Of a stretch of 20,193 nt of DNA, positions 6,497 to 12,641 are shown piece by piece. This stretch comes from Streptosporangiaceae bacterium (lineage in GTDB: Bacteria; Actinomycetota; Actinomycetes; Streptosporangiales; Streptosporangiaceae), in assembly GCA_025934635.1 (NCBI GenBank), contig JAICWX010000149.1, positions 1-20,193 of the forward strand, in the 5' to 3' direction. Positions within the stretch are counted from its first letter, which is position 1. Each line of letters begins with the position of its first letter. The translations under genes were made by a program, and so were the position numbers. Under the pieces are notes generated by a model. It did no database searches and had not been told where the DNA came from. It was given only the letters and a program-made list of their open reading frames with translations.

Positions 6497-6835
6497 TCAG
6501 CTGGCGCCGCCGAGGCTGATCTCGTTGCCTTCTGGGTCCCGGTAGATCACCTTGGTCACGCCGTTGTCGTAGGTCTCGCGCCTGGCGGGCTCGATCCCCC
6601 GCCGGGTGATCTCGGCGACCCGGTCGCCGAGATCGTCGACGAACGACAGCACCAGGGCGTTGCCCGCTCGTCCGGGGTCCTGCACGATGTAGATGTACCG
6701 GTGCTCGGACAGCTCCCATACGGCCTCGGTGTCGTTGGGCAGGAACGAGGGCTGCCTGCCGAAGAACCGCTCGTACCAGGGCAGCGCGGCGGTGTAGTCG
6801 GTGACGGGGATGCCGGCGAACAGATCCAGTGCCAT
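6497..6835 (-). CDS. VOC (glyoxalase/bleomycin-resistance fold) protein
   Basis: The predicted protein has 112 residues. It begins MALDLFAGIPVTDYTAALPW and contains WYERFFG and, near the C-terminus, YRDPEGNEISLGG, a typical vicinal-oxygen-chelate ending that includes the metal-ligand Glu position. It is one single-domain VOC module, likely a dimer. These proteins bind metals or drugs or act as dioxygenases or isomerases; nothing here fixes the substrate. I chose the ATG at 6833-6835 because GGAGG lies at 6841-6845 with a 5-base spacer. A longer frame from 6868 would put that site inside the gene. It lies 140 bp downstream of lepB on the same strand, and I see no terminator between them. Confidence 0.85.
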   Translation of the reverse strand: MALDLFAGIPVTDYTAALPWYERFFGRQPSFLPNDTEAVWELSEHRYIYIVQDPGRAGNALVLSFVDDLGDRVAEITRRGIEPARRETYDNGVTKVIYRDPEGNEISLGGAS

Positions 6836-6975
6836 CTCGTCCTCCAGGTGTCGTCGCGGTGTCTCCATACTGACCGTGGCAGCGCCGGGAATTCATCGCT
6901 GCGGCCAGATGACCGCGGTACACGTGGCCAGCGCCACCTCGTCGGCGACTAGCCGCCGCGCCGCTGATCAGCTGG

Positions 6976-7560
6976 TCACAGGCCGCGGGCGACGGGGTGG
7001 CTGTCGTGCCAGATGACCAGGATGGCCTGGCCGACGACGGTGGAGCCCGGAATGGGTCCCCAGTAACGGCTGTCGCAGGAGTCGGCACGGTTGTCGCCCA
7101 TGACGTAGAACTCGCCGGCCGGGACGCGGTAGGGATGCTTGCTGCTGGCGATCGGCGGGCCGAGCGGGTCATTGGCCGGCAGGTACGGCTCGGCCAGCCG
7201 GTGCCCGTTGATGTAGATGGCGGTGCCCGCGGAGTAGATCGTCTGGCCGGGTAGCGCGATGACGCGCTTGATGAGGTCACCGGGCGGGCCGGGGCAGTCG
7301 TCGCGCGGCGGGTGGGTGAACACCACGATGGTGCCCTCGCGGACGTCGTGCCAGCTGAAGAACGCCTTCTGCACCAGGAGCCGGTCGTACACCGACAGCG
7401 TCGGGACCATCGACGCCGACGGGATCCAGAAGGTCTGGATCACGAACGTCCGCAGCAGGAAGGACGCCAGCCCTACCACGAGGAGCGTGCCGATCGTCTC
7501 GCGCAGGATCCGCTTCCAGCGGCCGCGCCGTCTCGCGCCGGGGTCAGCAGCTTCGGGCAT
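6976..7560 (-). CDS. lepB: Signal peptidase I
   Basis: The predicted protein has 194 residues. A short basic cytoplasmic N-terminus is followed by one membrane segment (about 22-42, TIGTLLVVGLASFLLRTFVIQ). Catalytic Ser50 sits in IPSASMVPTL and Lys98 in DLIKRVIALPG, followed by the conserved box GDNR (155-158) in YVMGDNRADS and RYWGPI. The enzyme cleaves signal peptides of exported proteins on the outer face of the membrane. The ATG lies inside the end of the upstream small membrane-protein gene (17-bp overlap), so translation is probably coupled. Being placed under a PadR regulator rather than with ribosomal genes suggests an accessory signal peptidase. Confidence 0.95.
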   Translation of the reverse strand: MPEAADPGARRRGRWKRILRETIGTLLVVGLASFLLRTFVIQTFWIPSASMVPTLSVYDRLLVQKAFFSWHDVREGTIVVFTHPPRDDCPGPPGDLIKRVIALPGQTIYSAGTAIYINGHRLAEPYLPANDPLGPPIASSKHPYRVPAGEFYVMGDNRADSCDSRYWGPIPGSTVVGQAILVIWHDSHPVARGL

Positions 7561-7924
7561 GCGCGGTTCCCGGGGTGCTCGGGCACGGGGTGACCTGGTG
7601 CGGGGAGGGCGACGGGGTCGATGTGCTGGCCGCCCGGGCCGGGGTGGTCTCGGCGGCCAGGGCCGCCGCGAAGCCGAGCAGGCAGGCCGCGGCCAGCAGG
7701 GCCGCGGCCACGGCGCTCAGGGACCGGCCGGGACGCGGGGTCAGCCACGCGCAGGCCGCGCCGACTAGGTAACTCCAGGCGATCGAGGCCGCCGGGCGGC
7801 CGTCGCGGATGAGGAGCGCCGCCAGTTCGGCGGCCTCGGCGCCGTGGCGCCGCCGCCAGCGGGGCGGGTAGCAGCGGAGCGCCGTATCGACCAGCCGGCT
7901 TTGGCGGGCTTGGAGCGTGCTCAT
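7544..7924 (-). CDS. PadR-linked small membrane protein of unknown function
   Basis: The predicted protein has 126 residues. A basic N-terminal half contains LRCYPPRWRRRHGAEAAELA and LLIRDGRPAASIAWSYLVGA. One clear transmembrane helix follows at about 70-92 (AVAAALLAAACLLGFAAALA), with a Ser/Thr/Pro-rich tail, probably outside the cell. The N-terminal pattern is one I associate with actinobacterial proteins encoded next to PadR regulators, but I cannot name a function. Its ATG overlaps the padR stop by one base (TGATG), and its end overlaps lepB by 17 bp. The three genes therefore form one tightly packed operon. A partner or regulated target of the PadR protein is plausible. Confidence 0.75.
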   Translation of the reverse strand: MSTLQARQSRLVDTALRCYPPRWRRRHGAEAAELAALLIRDGRPAASIAWSYLVGAACAWLTPRPGRSLSAVAAALLAAACLLGFAAALAAETTPARAASTSTPSPSPHQVTPCPSTPGTAHARSC

Positions 7925-8250
7925 CAGGCACCGCCCAGTTGCAGGCGCAGCCGGCCGGCCGCGCTGACGCGTTCCAGCGAATCGAGGTGCACTGTGAGTG
8001 CTTCGGCACCCGGCGGGGTGATGCGGTAGGGATGGCGCCGCTCGTCGGCGGGCAGCGGCTCGATGAGCCCGAGCCGTTCGAGCCGGTCCAGTGCGCCGTA
8101 GAGAGTGCCGGGGCCGAGGTCGACGCCGGCGAACTCCTTGACGTCCTGGATCAGCGCGTAACCGTGCTTCGGCCCGTCGGCCAGGCTGACCAGGATCAGC
8201 ACCGACACCTCGCCGGCGCGGCGCAGCACGTCCTGCTCTCGAGCGGTCAT
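7924..8250 (-). CDS. PadR-family winged-helix transcriptional regulator
   Basis: The predicted protein has 108 residues. The winged-helix domain is clear: VLILVSLADGPKHGYALIQDV, then LGPGTLYGALDRLERLGLIEPL (recognition helix) and RRHPYRITPPGAEAL (wing and start of the last helix). The C-terminal dimerisation helix is short, as in the small PadR-s1 subgroup. I chose the ATG at 8248-8250, because the sequence AGGAGGG ends 3 bases upstream. A longer frame would start inside the palindrome. PadR proteins usually repress their own operon and respond to small ligands. The 46-bp palindrome immediately upstream is the likely operator. Confidence 0.92.
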   Translation of the reverse strand: MTAREQDVLRRAGEVSVLILVSLADGPKHGYALIQDVKEFAGVDLGPGTLYGALDRLERLGLIEPLPADERRHPYRITPPGAEALTVHLDSLERVSAAGRLRLQLGGA

Positions 8251-8253
8251 CTG

Positions 8254-8299
8254 CCCTCCTATTACGTTGACCAATATATCAGTCAACGTAATAGGAGGG
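8254..8299. promoter_or_regulatory. 46-bp near-perfect palindrome, probable PadR operator
   Basis: Two perfect 18-bp arms (8254-8271 ccctcctattacgttgac and 8282-8299, its reverse complement) flank a 10-base AT-rich spacer caatatatca, whose central 6 bases also pair. The arms contain the Shine-Dalgarno sequence for padR, so a mirror-image copy exists on the plus strand, where no gene follows. TTGACT and TAATAG on the minus strand are 16 bases apart and could form the promoter. The site lies between the SRPBCC stop and the padR start. Confidence 0.75.
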
Positions 8300-8330
8300 A
8301 CCAGGGCGCGCCTTCCTAACGCCTCGTCCG

Positions 8331-9296
8331 TCAGCTGGACACGCGCGCGCTGGCGCGCCGGGCGTTGTCCGCGTCGCTTCCGAAGGGGCTGCCGCAGCCG
8401 GCTTCGACGTACTCACGCAGGCTCGTCGCGATGTAGTGGTCCCAGCTGCGCGCGCACATATCGATGCAGTCCAGTTCCGCGGTCAGGCCGTGGTGGCGGA
8501 ACTCGAGCTCCGATGTGCCGCCGTCGACCGCGGTGATGGTGAAGGCCGGACGCGTTCCGACCCAGTCCGGCAGGAAGGGACAGTCGGTGACGGTCCACCG
8601 TACTGATGTGGACGGCGTTGCCTCGTCGACGTGGATCACGAGCGGTTCGGCGGAGTTCATGAAGAACCTGAGTTCGCCGCCGGCGTCGCCGTGTCCCGTG
8701 CAGGGGTTCCACCAGGCGGCGAGGCCCGCGGCGGTGGTGAGCGCGTCGAACAGCGCTTCCGGAGAGGACTTCACGCGGATCGTCTTGTGATAGTGCGCGC
8801 CCGCGCGTCGCCTGATCGCCGCCTCGAGGTTGTCGAGCTCCTCGCCGCGATGGGCGCGGTGCTGCTGCGTCCAGGTTTCGTCGTGCAGGGGATCGACCGT
8901 CATGACCACCTTGACACGGTCACCGGCGGGCTCGATGTCGATGGTCGTCAGGTGCTCATACGGCTCGCGGCCGGGTACGAAGTCGATCAGTGACAGGTAG
9001 GCGAGGCGGGCCGGCGGTGCGACCTTGGTGAACGTCTTGCGCACCTCCGCCGAGAGCTGATTGCCGGTGTCGCGCAGGAACGCGACCTGTTCCGGCGCGG
9101 TCGCGGTCATGGTGTACCGCAGCTGACCGCCGGGCCTGAGGTCGAGTTCGCTCACCCGGCTGTCGAAGCCGCCGGGGGCAAACCACTCCTCCAGGCCGGC
9201 GGCGGTGGTCCACAGCTCCCAGACGAGCTCGGCCGGAGCGGCGTACGTGCGCTCGATCCTCGCGGCATCCGGGCTGGGCGCGGGTCCGATGGTCAT
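8331..9296 (-). CDS. Tandem SRPBCC (AHSA1-like) two-domain protein
   Basis: The predicted protein has 321 residues with two copies of the AHSA1-type SRPBCC fold. Domain 1 (about 10-165) opens RIERTYAAPAELVWELWTTA and LEEWFAPGGF. Domain 2 (about 170-300) opens KTIRVKSSPEALFDALTTAA and LAAWWNPCTGHG. The repeated pattern (hydrophobic strand, helix with AxxxLW/LFxxxT, then W-F/W) shows an internal duplication or fusion. These helix-grip proteins bind hydrophobic ligands in a deep pocket; the ligand is unknown. The start ATG has GGGAGG at 9301-9306, 4 bases upstream. The last ~30 residues look disordered. In many genomes such proteins are paired with a small ArsR regulator, which is absent here. 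Confidence 0.88.
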   Translation of the reverse strand: MTIGPAPSPDAARIERTYAAPAELVWELWTTAAGLEEWFAPGGFDSRVSELDLRPGGQLRYTMTATAPEQVAFLRDTGNQLSAEVRKTFTKVAPPARLAYLSLIDFVPGREPYEHLTTIDIEPAGDRVKVVMTVDPLHDETWTQQHRAHRGEELDNLEAAIRRRAGAHYHKTIRVKSSPEALFDALTTAAGLAAWWNPCTGHGDAGGELRFFMNSAEPLVIHVDEATPSTSVRWTVTDCPFLPDWVGTRPAFTITAVDGGTSELEFRHHGLTAELDCIDMCARSWDHYIATSLREYVEAGCGSPFGSDADNARRASARVSS

Positions 9297-9314
9297 CGAT
9301 CCTCCCTCGGGTGG

Positions 9315-9332
9315 CCGCCTCCGCTGAGGCGG
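9315..9332 (-). terminator. Small GC hairpin downstream of the TetR gene
   Basis: ccgcct and aggcgg form a perfect 6-bp stem with a 6-base loop between the TetR stop and the SRPBCC start, both on the minus strand. There is no T-run on the downstream side, so it is at best a weak or I-shaped terminator. The rest of the 163-bp gap shows nothing else I can name. Confidence 0.25.
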
Positions 9333-9459
9333 ACTTACAGCAGTGACGAACTGCCAGCCGCCGGACGGACATCACCGGCGCGCTCATTTCCAGCCAGGAT
9401 CGGGAGGTCGAGGGTGGACAGGCCGACCCGGCCGTTGGACCACGGCTGCGCCGAAGGAT

Positions 9460-10098
9460 TTACTGGCGGCGCCGCCAGGGCTGCAGGGCCAGCTCGGTCG
9501 CCTGCCGTATTCGGACCTGCAGCTCAGCTGGGTTCTGGGTGGTGCCCGCAGTGTCATCGTCGATGAGTACGGTCAGGGCGCCGCTGACGGCTCCGGTAAA
9601 CGCTCCGGCCAGGGCGGCGGCGGTTACCCGGTCCAGTTCGGCGGGAAAGGCCGCGTGCAGTTCCCGGGCAATCTGCTGCTGGACCGCCATCTGGACCTGC
9701 AAGGCCTTGCCGCGCACGGCCGGCACGGTGCGGAACAGCCGCATCCGGACGGCGGCCATCGGGCCGACCATGTCGGCGTCCGTCTCGGCCACGGTGTCCA
9801 GCGCCCGCACCAGCACGTCCACCGGGCCGTCGGCGGGATCGCGGTGAGCGATCGCCTCGATCGTGATCTGGGCCCGGGTATCGCTGTCGGGGAACAGGAT
9901 GTCTTCCTTGCTGGCGAAGTAGCCGAAGAAGGTCCGGGTGCCGATGTCCGCGGCCGCCGCGATCTCCGCGACGGTGGTCTCGTCGTAGCCCTGGCGCTCG
10001 AACAGTTCCGCCGCCGCGGCGATCAGCGCCCGGCGGGTGCGCTCCCGCTTGCGATCACGCAGTGACGGGACCGGGGCGCCGCGCTCAGCTGTGGCCAT
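9460..10098 (-). CDS. TetR/AcrR-family transcriptional regulator
   Basis: The predicted protein has 212 residues. The helix-turn-helix domain (about 18-65) reads KRERTRRALIAAAAELFERQ, GYDETTVAEIAAAADIGTRT and FFGYFASKEDILF, a classic TetR N-terminus. The C-terminal all-helical ligand and dimer domain is not specific to a known ligand. I chose the ATG at 10096-10098. TATCCT (10110-10105, minus strand) lies exactly six bases before it, suggesting a leaderless start. A GTC-ATG start 18 bases further upstream lies inside the repeat-rich control region. The gene diverges from the NmrA-like oxidoreductase, which is its most likely regulated target. Confidence 0.9.
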   Translation of the reverse strand: MATAERGAPVPSLRDRKRERTRRALIAAAAELFERQGYDETTVAEIAAAADIGTRTFFGYFASKEDILFPDSDTRAQITIEAIAHRDPADGPVDVLVRALDTVAETDADMVGPMAAVRMRLFRTVPAVRGKALQVQMAVQQQIARELHAAFPAELDRVTAAALAGAFTGAVSGALTVLIDDDTAGTTQNPAELQVRIRQATELALQPWRRRQ

Positions 10099-10104
10099 GC
10101 CCGC

Positions 10105-10158
10105 AGGATACTGCATTGACAGTCAACTTGCACTTGATGCAAACTTGCCCTCAATGCA
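10105..10158. promoter_or_regulatory. Shared TetR/NmrA control region with nested repeats
   Basis: Three inverted repeats are packed between the divergent genes. TTGACaGTCAA lies at 10116-10126 and TTGCA-cttga-TGCAA at 10128-10142. The pair TGCATTGA (10112-10119) and TCAATGCA (10151-10158) surrounds the others. The TATCCT box at 10105-10110 (minus strand) would start the TetR transcript at its ATG. These are likely operators for the TetR protein, covering both promoters; which repeat is the true site cannot be decided by eye. Confidence 0.55.
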
Positions 10159-10185
10159 GATTTTTTAGGTACTGAGGGAGACGTC

Positions 10186-11070
10186 ATGAACACACGCGGC
10201 AAGACGATCGTCGTCACCGGCGCCACCGGGAACCAGGGCGGCGCCACCGCCCGCCATCTGCTGGCCGACGGCTGGCACGTCCGCGCCCTGGTCCGCGACG
10301 CGGGCACCCCGGCCGCCGCCGCGCTCGCCGCCGCCGGAGCTGAACTCGTCCGGGGCGACCTGGACGAGCGCGCCTCCGTCGACGCCGCGGTGCGCGGCTC
10401 GTACGGCGTTTACAGCGTCCAGTCGGCCAACCCGAACGAGATCGCGCAGGGCATCAACATCGCCGATGCCGCCAGCGCGGCCGGCGTGCAGCACCTGGTG
10501 TACTCCTCGGTCGGCGGCATGCAGAGCCAGAACGACTTCTACGTCGAGCGCGGCTGGGGTCCCATCGACAAGTGGCAGATCGAGGAGCACATCCGCAGCC
10601 TGGGCCTGCCCGCGACGATCCTGCGCCCGGCCGGGTTCATGGAGGACTTCGTCAGCCCGGCCCGGTTCTTCCAGGACGGCTCGCTCAACGTCCCCTGGGG
10701 TGATGACCTGGTCATGCAGCTCATCGCCATCGACGACACGGGCGCGTTCGCGGCGCTGGCCTTCGCCGAGCCCGGGGTCTATCTAGGGACCGCCCTGGAG
10801 ATCACCGGCGACCGGCTGACCGCCCCGCAGATCGCCGAGGCCCTGAGCACGGCGGCGGGCCGGCCGGTACCGCATACCCGGGTTCCGCTCGAAGTCCTCT
10901 GGGAACAGGTCCCCGAAGCCGCCAAGGTGTTCACCTGGGCCAACGAGCGCTACTTCGACACCGACCTCGGTCCGCTGCGCAAGGCCTACCCCGGCCTGAT
11001 GGATTTCGGCAGCTGGCTGAGCCGGACCGGCAAGGCACGGCTGCTCGCCCAGCTGGAATCCCCGGCGTAG
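10186..11070 (+). CDS. NmrA-like NAD(P)-binding oxidoreductase / sensor
   Basis: The predicted protein has 294 residues. The N-terminal Rossmann motif is TIVVTGATGNQGGATARHLL (GxTGxxG, residues 11-18 or so), followed by LVRGDLDERASVDAAVRGSYGVY. A catalytic Tyr-x-x-x-Lys is not in the usual SDR place; instead HLVYSSVGG and the later RPAGFMEDFV fit the NmrA/HSCARG atypical SDR group. These proteins bind NADP(H) and act as redox sensors or quinone-type reductases. The start has GAGGGAG 5 bases before the ATG. It is divergent from a TetR gene and is probably derepressed by a small electrophile or other ligand, which is inference. The gene is complete and ends 47 bp before the convergent sigma-factor gene. 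Confidence 0.9.
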   Translation: MNTRGKTIVVTGATGNQGGATARHLLADGWHVRALVRDAGTPAAAALAAAGAELVRGDLDERASVDAAVRGSYGVYSVQSANPNEIAQGINIADAASAAGVQHLVYSSVGGMQSQNDFYVERGWGPIDKWQIEEHIRSLGLPATILRPAGFMEDFVSPARFFQDGSLNVPWGDDLVMQLIAIDDTGAFAALAFAEPGVYLGTALEITGDRLTAPQIAEALSTAAGRPVPHTRVPLEVLWEQVPEAAKVFTWANERYFDTDLGPLRKAYPGLMDFGSWLSRTGKARLLAQLESPA

Positions 11071-11117
11071 CGGCTAGCCGGAGGCAAGGGTGGTGCGCCG
11101 GAGGCCTGTCAGCCTGT

Positions 11118-12164
11118 TCAGGGGAGGGTCCGGGGCAGGCCGAAGCTCGTCATGACGTTGGTGCTGAAGCTGGTGATGGCGGTGATGTGGTCGCCGGCGG
11201 TGGTGATGACCAGGAGACAGTAGGCGCGGTAGACACTGGCGTGGGGGTCTGCCAGGTACAAGCCGAAGGCGGGCTGGCCGTTGGCGCGGGTGGGTACCAC
11301 GCGGTAGGTGCGGCCGGGCCGGAAGGTGACAGCGGCGTAGACGCGCCGGGCTGATTCGATGCCGCGGTATTCCAGCATGGCCGGGGGCATGGAGAGTCTC
11401 ACGTCGGTGACGAGCAGTTCGATCAGGGCGTCCAGGTCGGAACGTTCCAGGGCGTCGGTGAGCCGGGCGACGAGCCGGTGTTCGGCGGCGGTGCCGGGTT
11501 GGCGTGCGGGTCTGCGGCTGCCCGGGCCGCTGCTAGTGCTGCCGGAGTCGGCGAGGTGGTTGTCGACGGTGGCGCGGGCGCGTTTGAGGGCACTTTGAAC
11601 TGATTCCCGGGTGGCATCGAGCATCTGGGCGACTTCGGCGGCGTGGTAGCCCAGGACGTCGCGGAGGACGAGCGCGGCGCGCTGGCGCGGGGGCAGCAGC
11701 TGCAGGGCGGTGATGAAGGCCAGCGAGATGGCCTCGGTGGTCTCGTAGCGGGCCTCCGGCCCGGGGCGCTGGTCGACGAGGTGGTCGAGCAGGACGTCGG
11801 GGTAGGGCTCCAGCCAGGGCGGGGCGTCGCCGGCGCCGGCGGGTTCGGGCAGGGTGGCCTCGGGCAGCGGGGCGGCGATGCGGGGGCGCCGGCTGTCGGC
11901 CCGCAACATGCTCAGGCACCGGTTGGTCGCGATCTGATACAGCCAGGTCCGGAGCGAGGACCGCTGGCCGAACTCGCCGAGGTTACGCCAGGCGGACACG
12001 AGGGTCTCCTGGAGCGCGTCCTCGGCGTCCTGCAGGGATCCCAGGATGCGGTAGCAGTGCACCTGCAACTCGTGGGAGTGGCCCTGGACCAGGTCGCGGA
12101 ACGCGTTGTGGTCGCCGGCCCGGGCCCGGGTGATCAGGTCCGTCGCGTCCATCTCCATCGGCAT
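11118..12164 (-). CDS. ECF sigma factor with SnoaL-like C-terminal domain (SigG-like)
   Basis: The predicted protein has 348 residues, much longer than a minimal ECF factor. Region 2 (about 10-93) includes AFRDLVQGHSHELQVHCYRI and LQDAEDALQETLVSAWR. Region 4 (about 145-205) includes LPPRQRAALVLRDVLGYHAA and EVAQMLDATRESVQSALKRA. A SnoaL/NTF2-like domain follows (about 225-340), with MPPAMLEYRGIE. The layout matches M. tuberculosis SigG-type factors, which lack a classic anti-sigma factor and may be controlled by their own C-terminal domain. The start is ATG with GAGGA close upstream; internal ATGs at codons 3 and 5 are alternatives. It diverges from the YCII-like gene, a common neighbour of such sigma factors. 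Confidence 0.92.
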   Translation of the reverse strand: MPMEMDATDLITRARAGDHNAFRDLVQGHSHELQVHCYRILGSLQDAEDALQETLVSAWRNLGEFGQRSSLRTWLYQIATNRCLSMLRADSRRPRIAAPLPEATLPEPAGAGDAPPWLEPYPDVLLDHLVDQRPGPEARYETTEAISLAFITALQLLPPRQRAALVLRDVLGYHAAEVAQMLDATRESVQSALKRARATVDNHLADSGSTSSGPGSRRPARQPGTAAEHRLVARLTDALERSDLDALIELLVTDVRLSMPPAMLEYRGIESARRVYAAVTFRPGRTYRVVPTRANGQPAFGLYLADPHASVYRAYCLLVITTAGDHITAITSFSTNVMTSFGLPRTLP

Positions 12165-12206
12165 GCATCCTCGCTCTTCTTTCCGCCGGGCGCGTTCGGC
12201 TCGCCC

Positions 12207-12287
12207 ACCGGTAAAGACGCCGTCGGGTGGGCAAATTGGGCGGCATCGCGCCGCCCGATTCGGGCGGGCGGCGGGCGTCTACCCGGT
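12207..12287 (+). promoter_or_regulatory. Nested inverted repeats between sigma factor and YCII gene
   Basis: Three stems can nest. The outer ACCGG (12207-12211) pairs with CCGGT (12283-12287), AGACGCC (12215-12221) with GGCGTCT (12274-12280), and the inner GGGCGGC (12238-12244) with GCCGCCC (12250-12256). The fold could form in a YCII leader RNA or mark a protein-binding region. In DNA this GC-rich, parts could pair by chance. No sigma recognition box was identified with confidence. Confidence 0.35.
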
Positions 12288-12341
12288 TGGAGGCGGTCCC
12301 GGCCCGGGGCGCGCCCCGGACACAGAACAGGACCACAGATC

Positions 12342-12641
12342 ATGACTCAGTACGTTTTCTCCTTCCGTGTGCCCGCCGGCTACGCACCCAACGCCGGGAC
12401 GTCGGCCGAGTGGCAGGCCTGGTTCGGCGGGCTGGGCTCCGCCCTGGTGGACGTCGGCAACGCGGTGACCGATTACGCCTCGCTCGGCGAGGTCGGCGGC
12501 AGCGGCTCCCGGATGATCGCCTACTCGGTGGTGTCCGCCGATGACATGGACTCCGCGCTGGCGCTGGCCAAGGACTGCCCGGTGATACGGGCCGGCGGCG
12601 GGGTCGAGGTCGGCCCGGTGATGGAAGCCGCCGGGTCGTGA
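12342..12641 (+). CDS. YCII-related (DGPF-type) small protein
   Basis: The predicted protein has 99 residues. It has the ferredoxin-like alpha/beta pattern of the YCII family: MTQYVFSFRVPAG, then EWQAWFGGLGSALVDVGNAV, SRMIAYSVVSADDMDSALAL and AKDCPVIRAGGGVEVGPVME. The closing DCP..xGGxVEVxPV is characteristic. YCII-like proteins are often encoded beside ECF sigma factors; a catalytic role is proposed for some, but none is proven for this type. The ATG start has only a weak purine stretch upstream. Its stop overlaps the MFS gene start as GTGA, so the two are co-translated. Divergence from the sigma factor suggests it belongs to the sigma regulon. Confidence 0.85.
   Translation: MTQYVFSFRVPAGYAPNAGTSAEWQAWFGGLGSALVDVGNAVTDYASLGEVGGSGSRMIAYSVVSADDMDSALALAKDCPVIRAGGGVEVGPVMEAAGS

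Noticed and set aside
11071..11117. Palindrome cggctagccg between the NmrA-like and sigma-factor genes as a terminator
   Set aside because: The stem has no loop or T-run and is too short to call.
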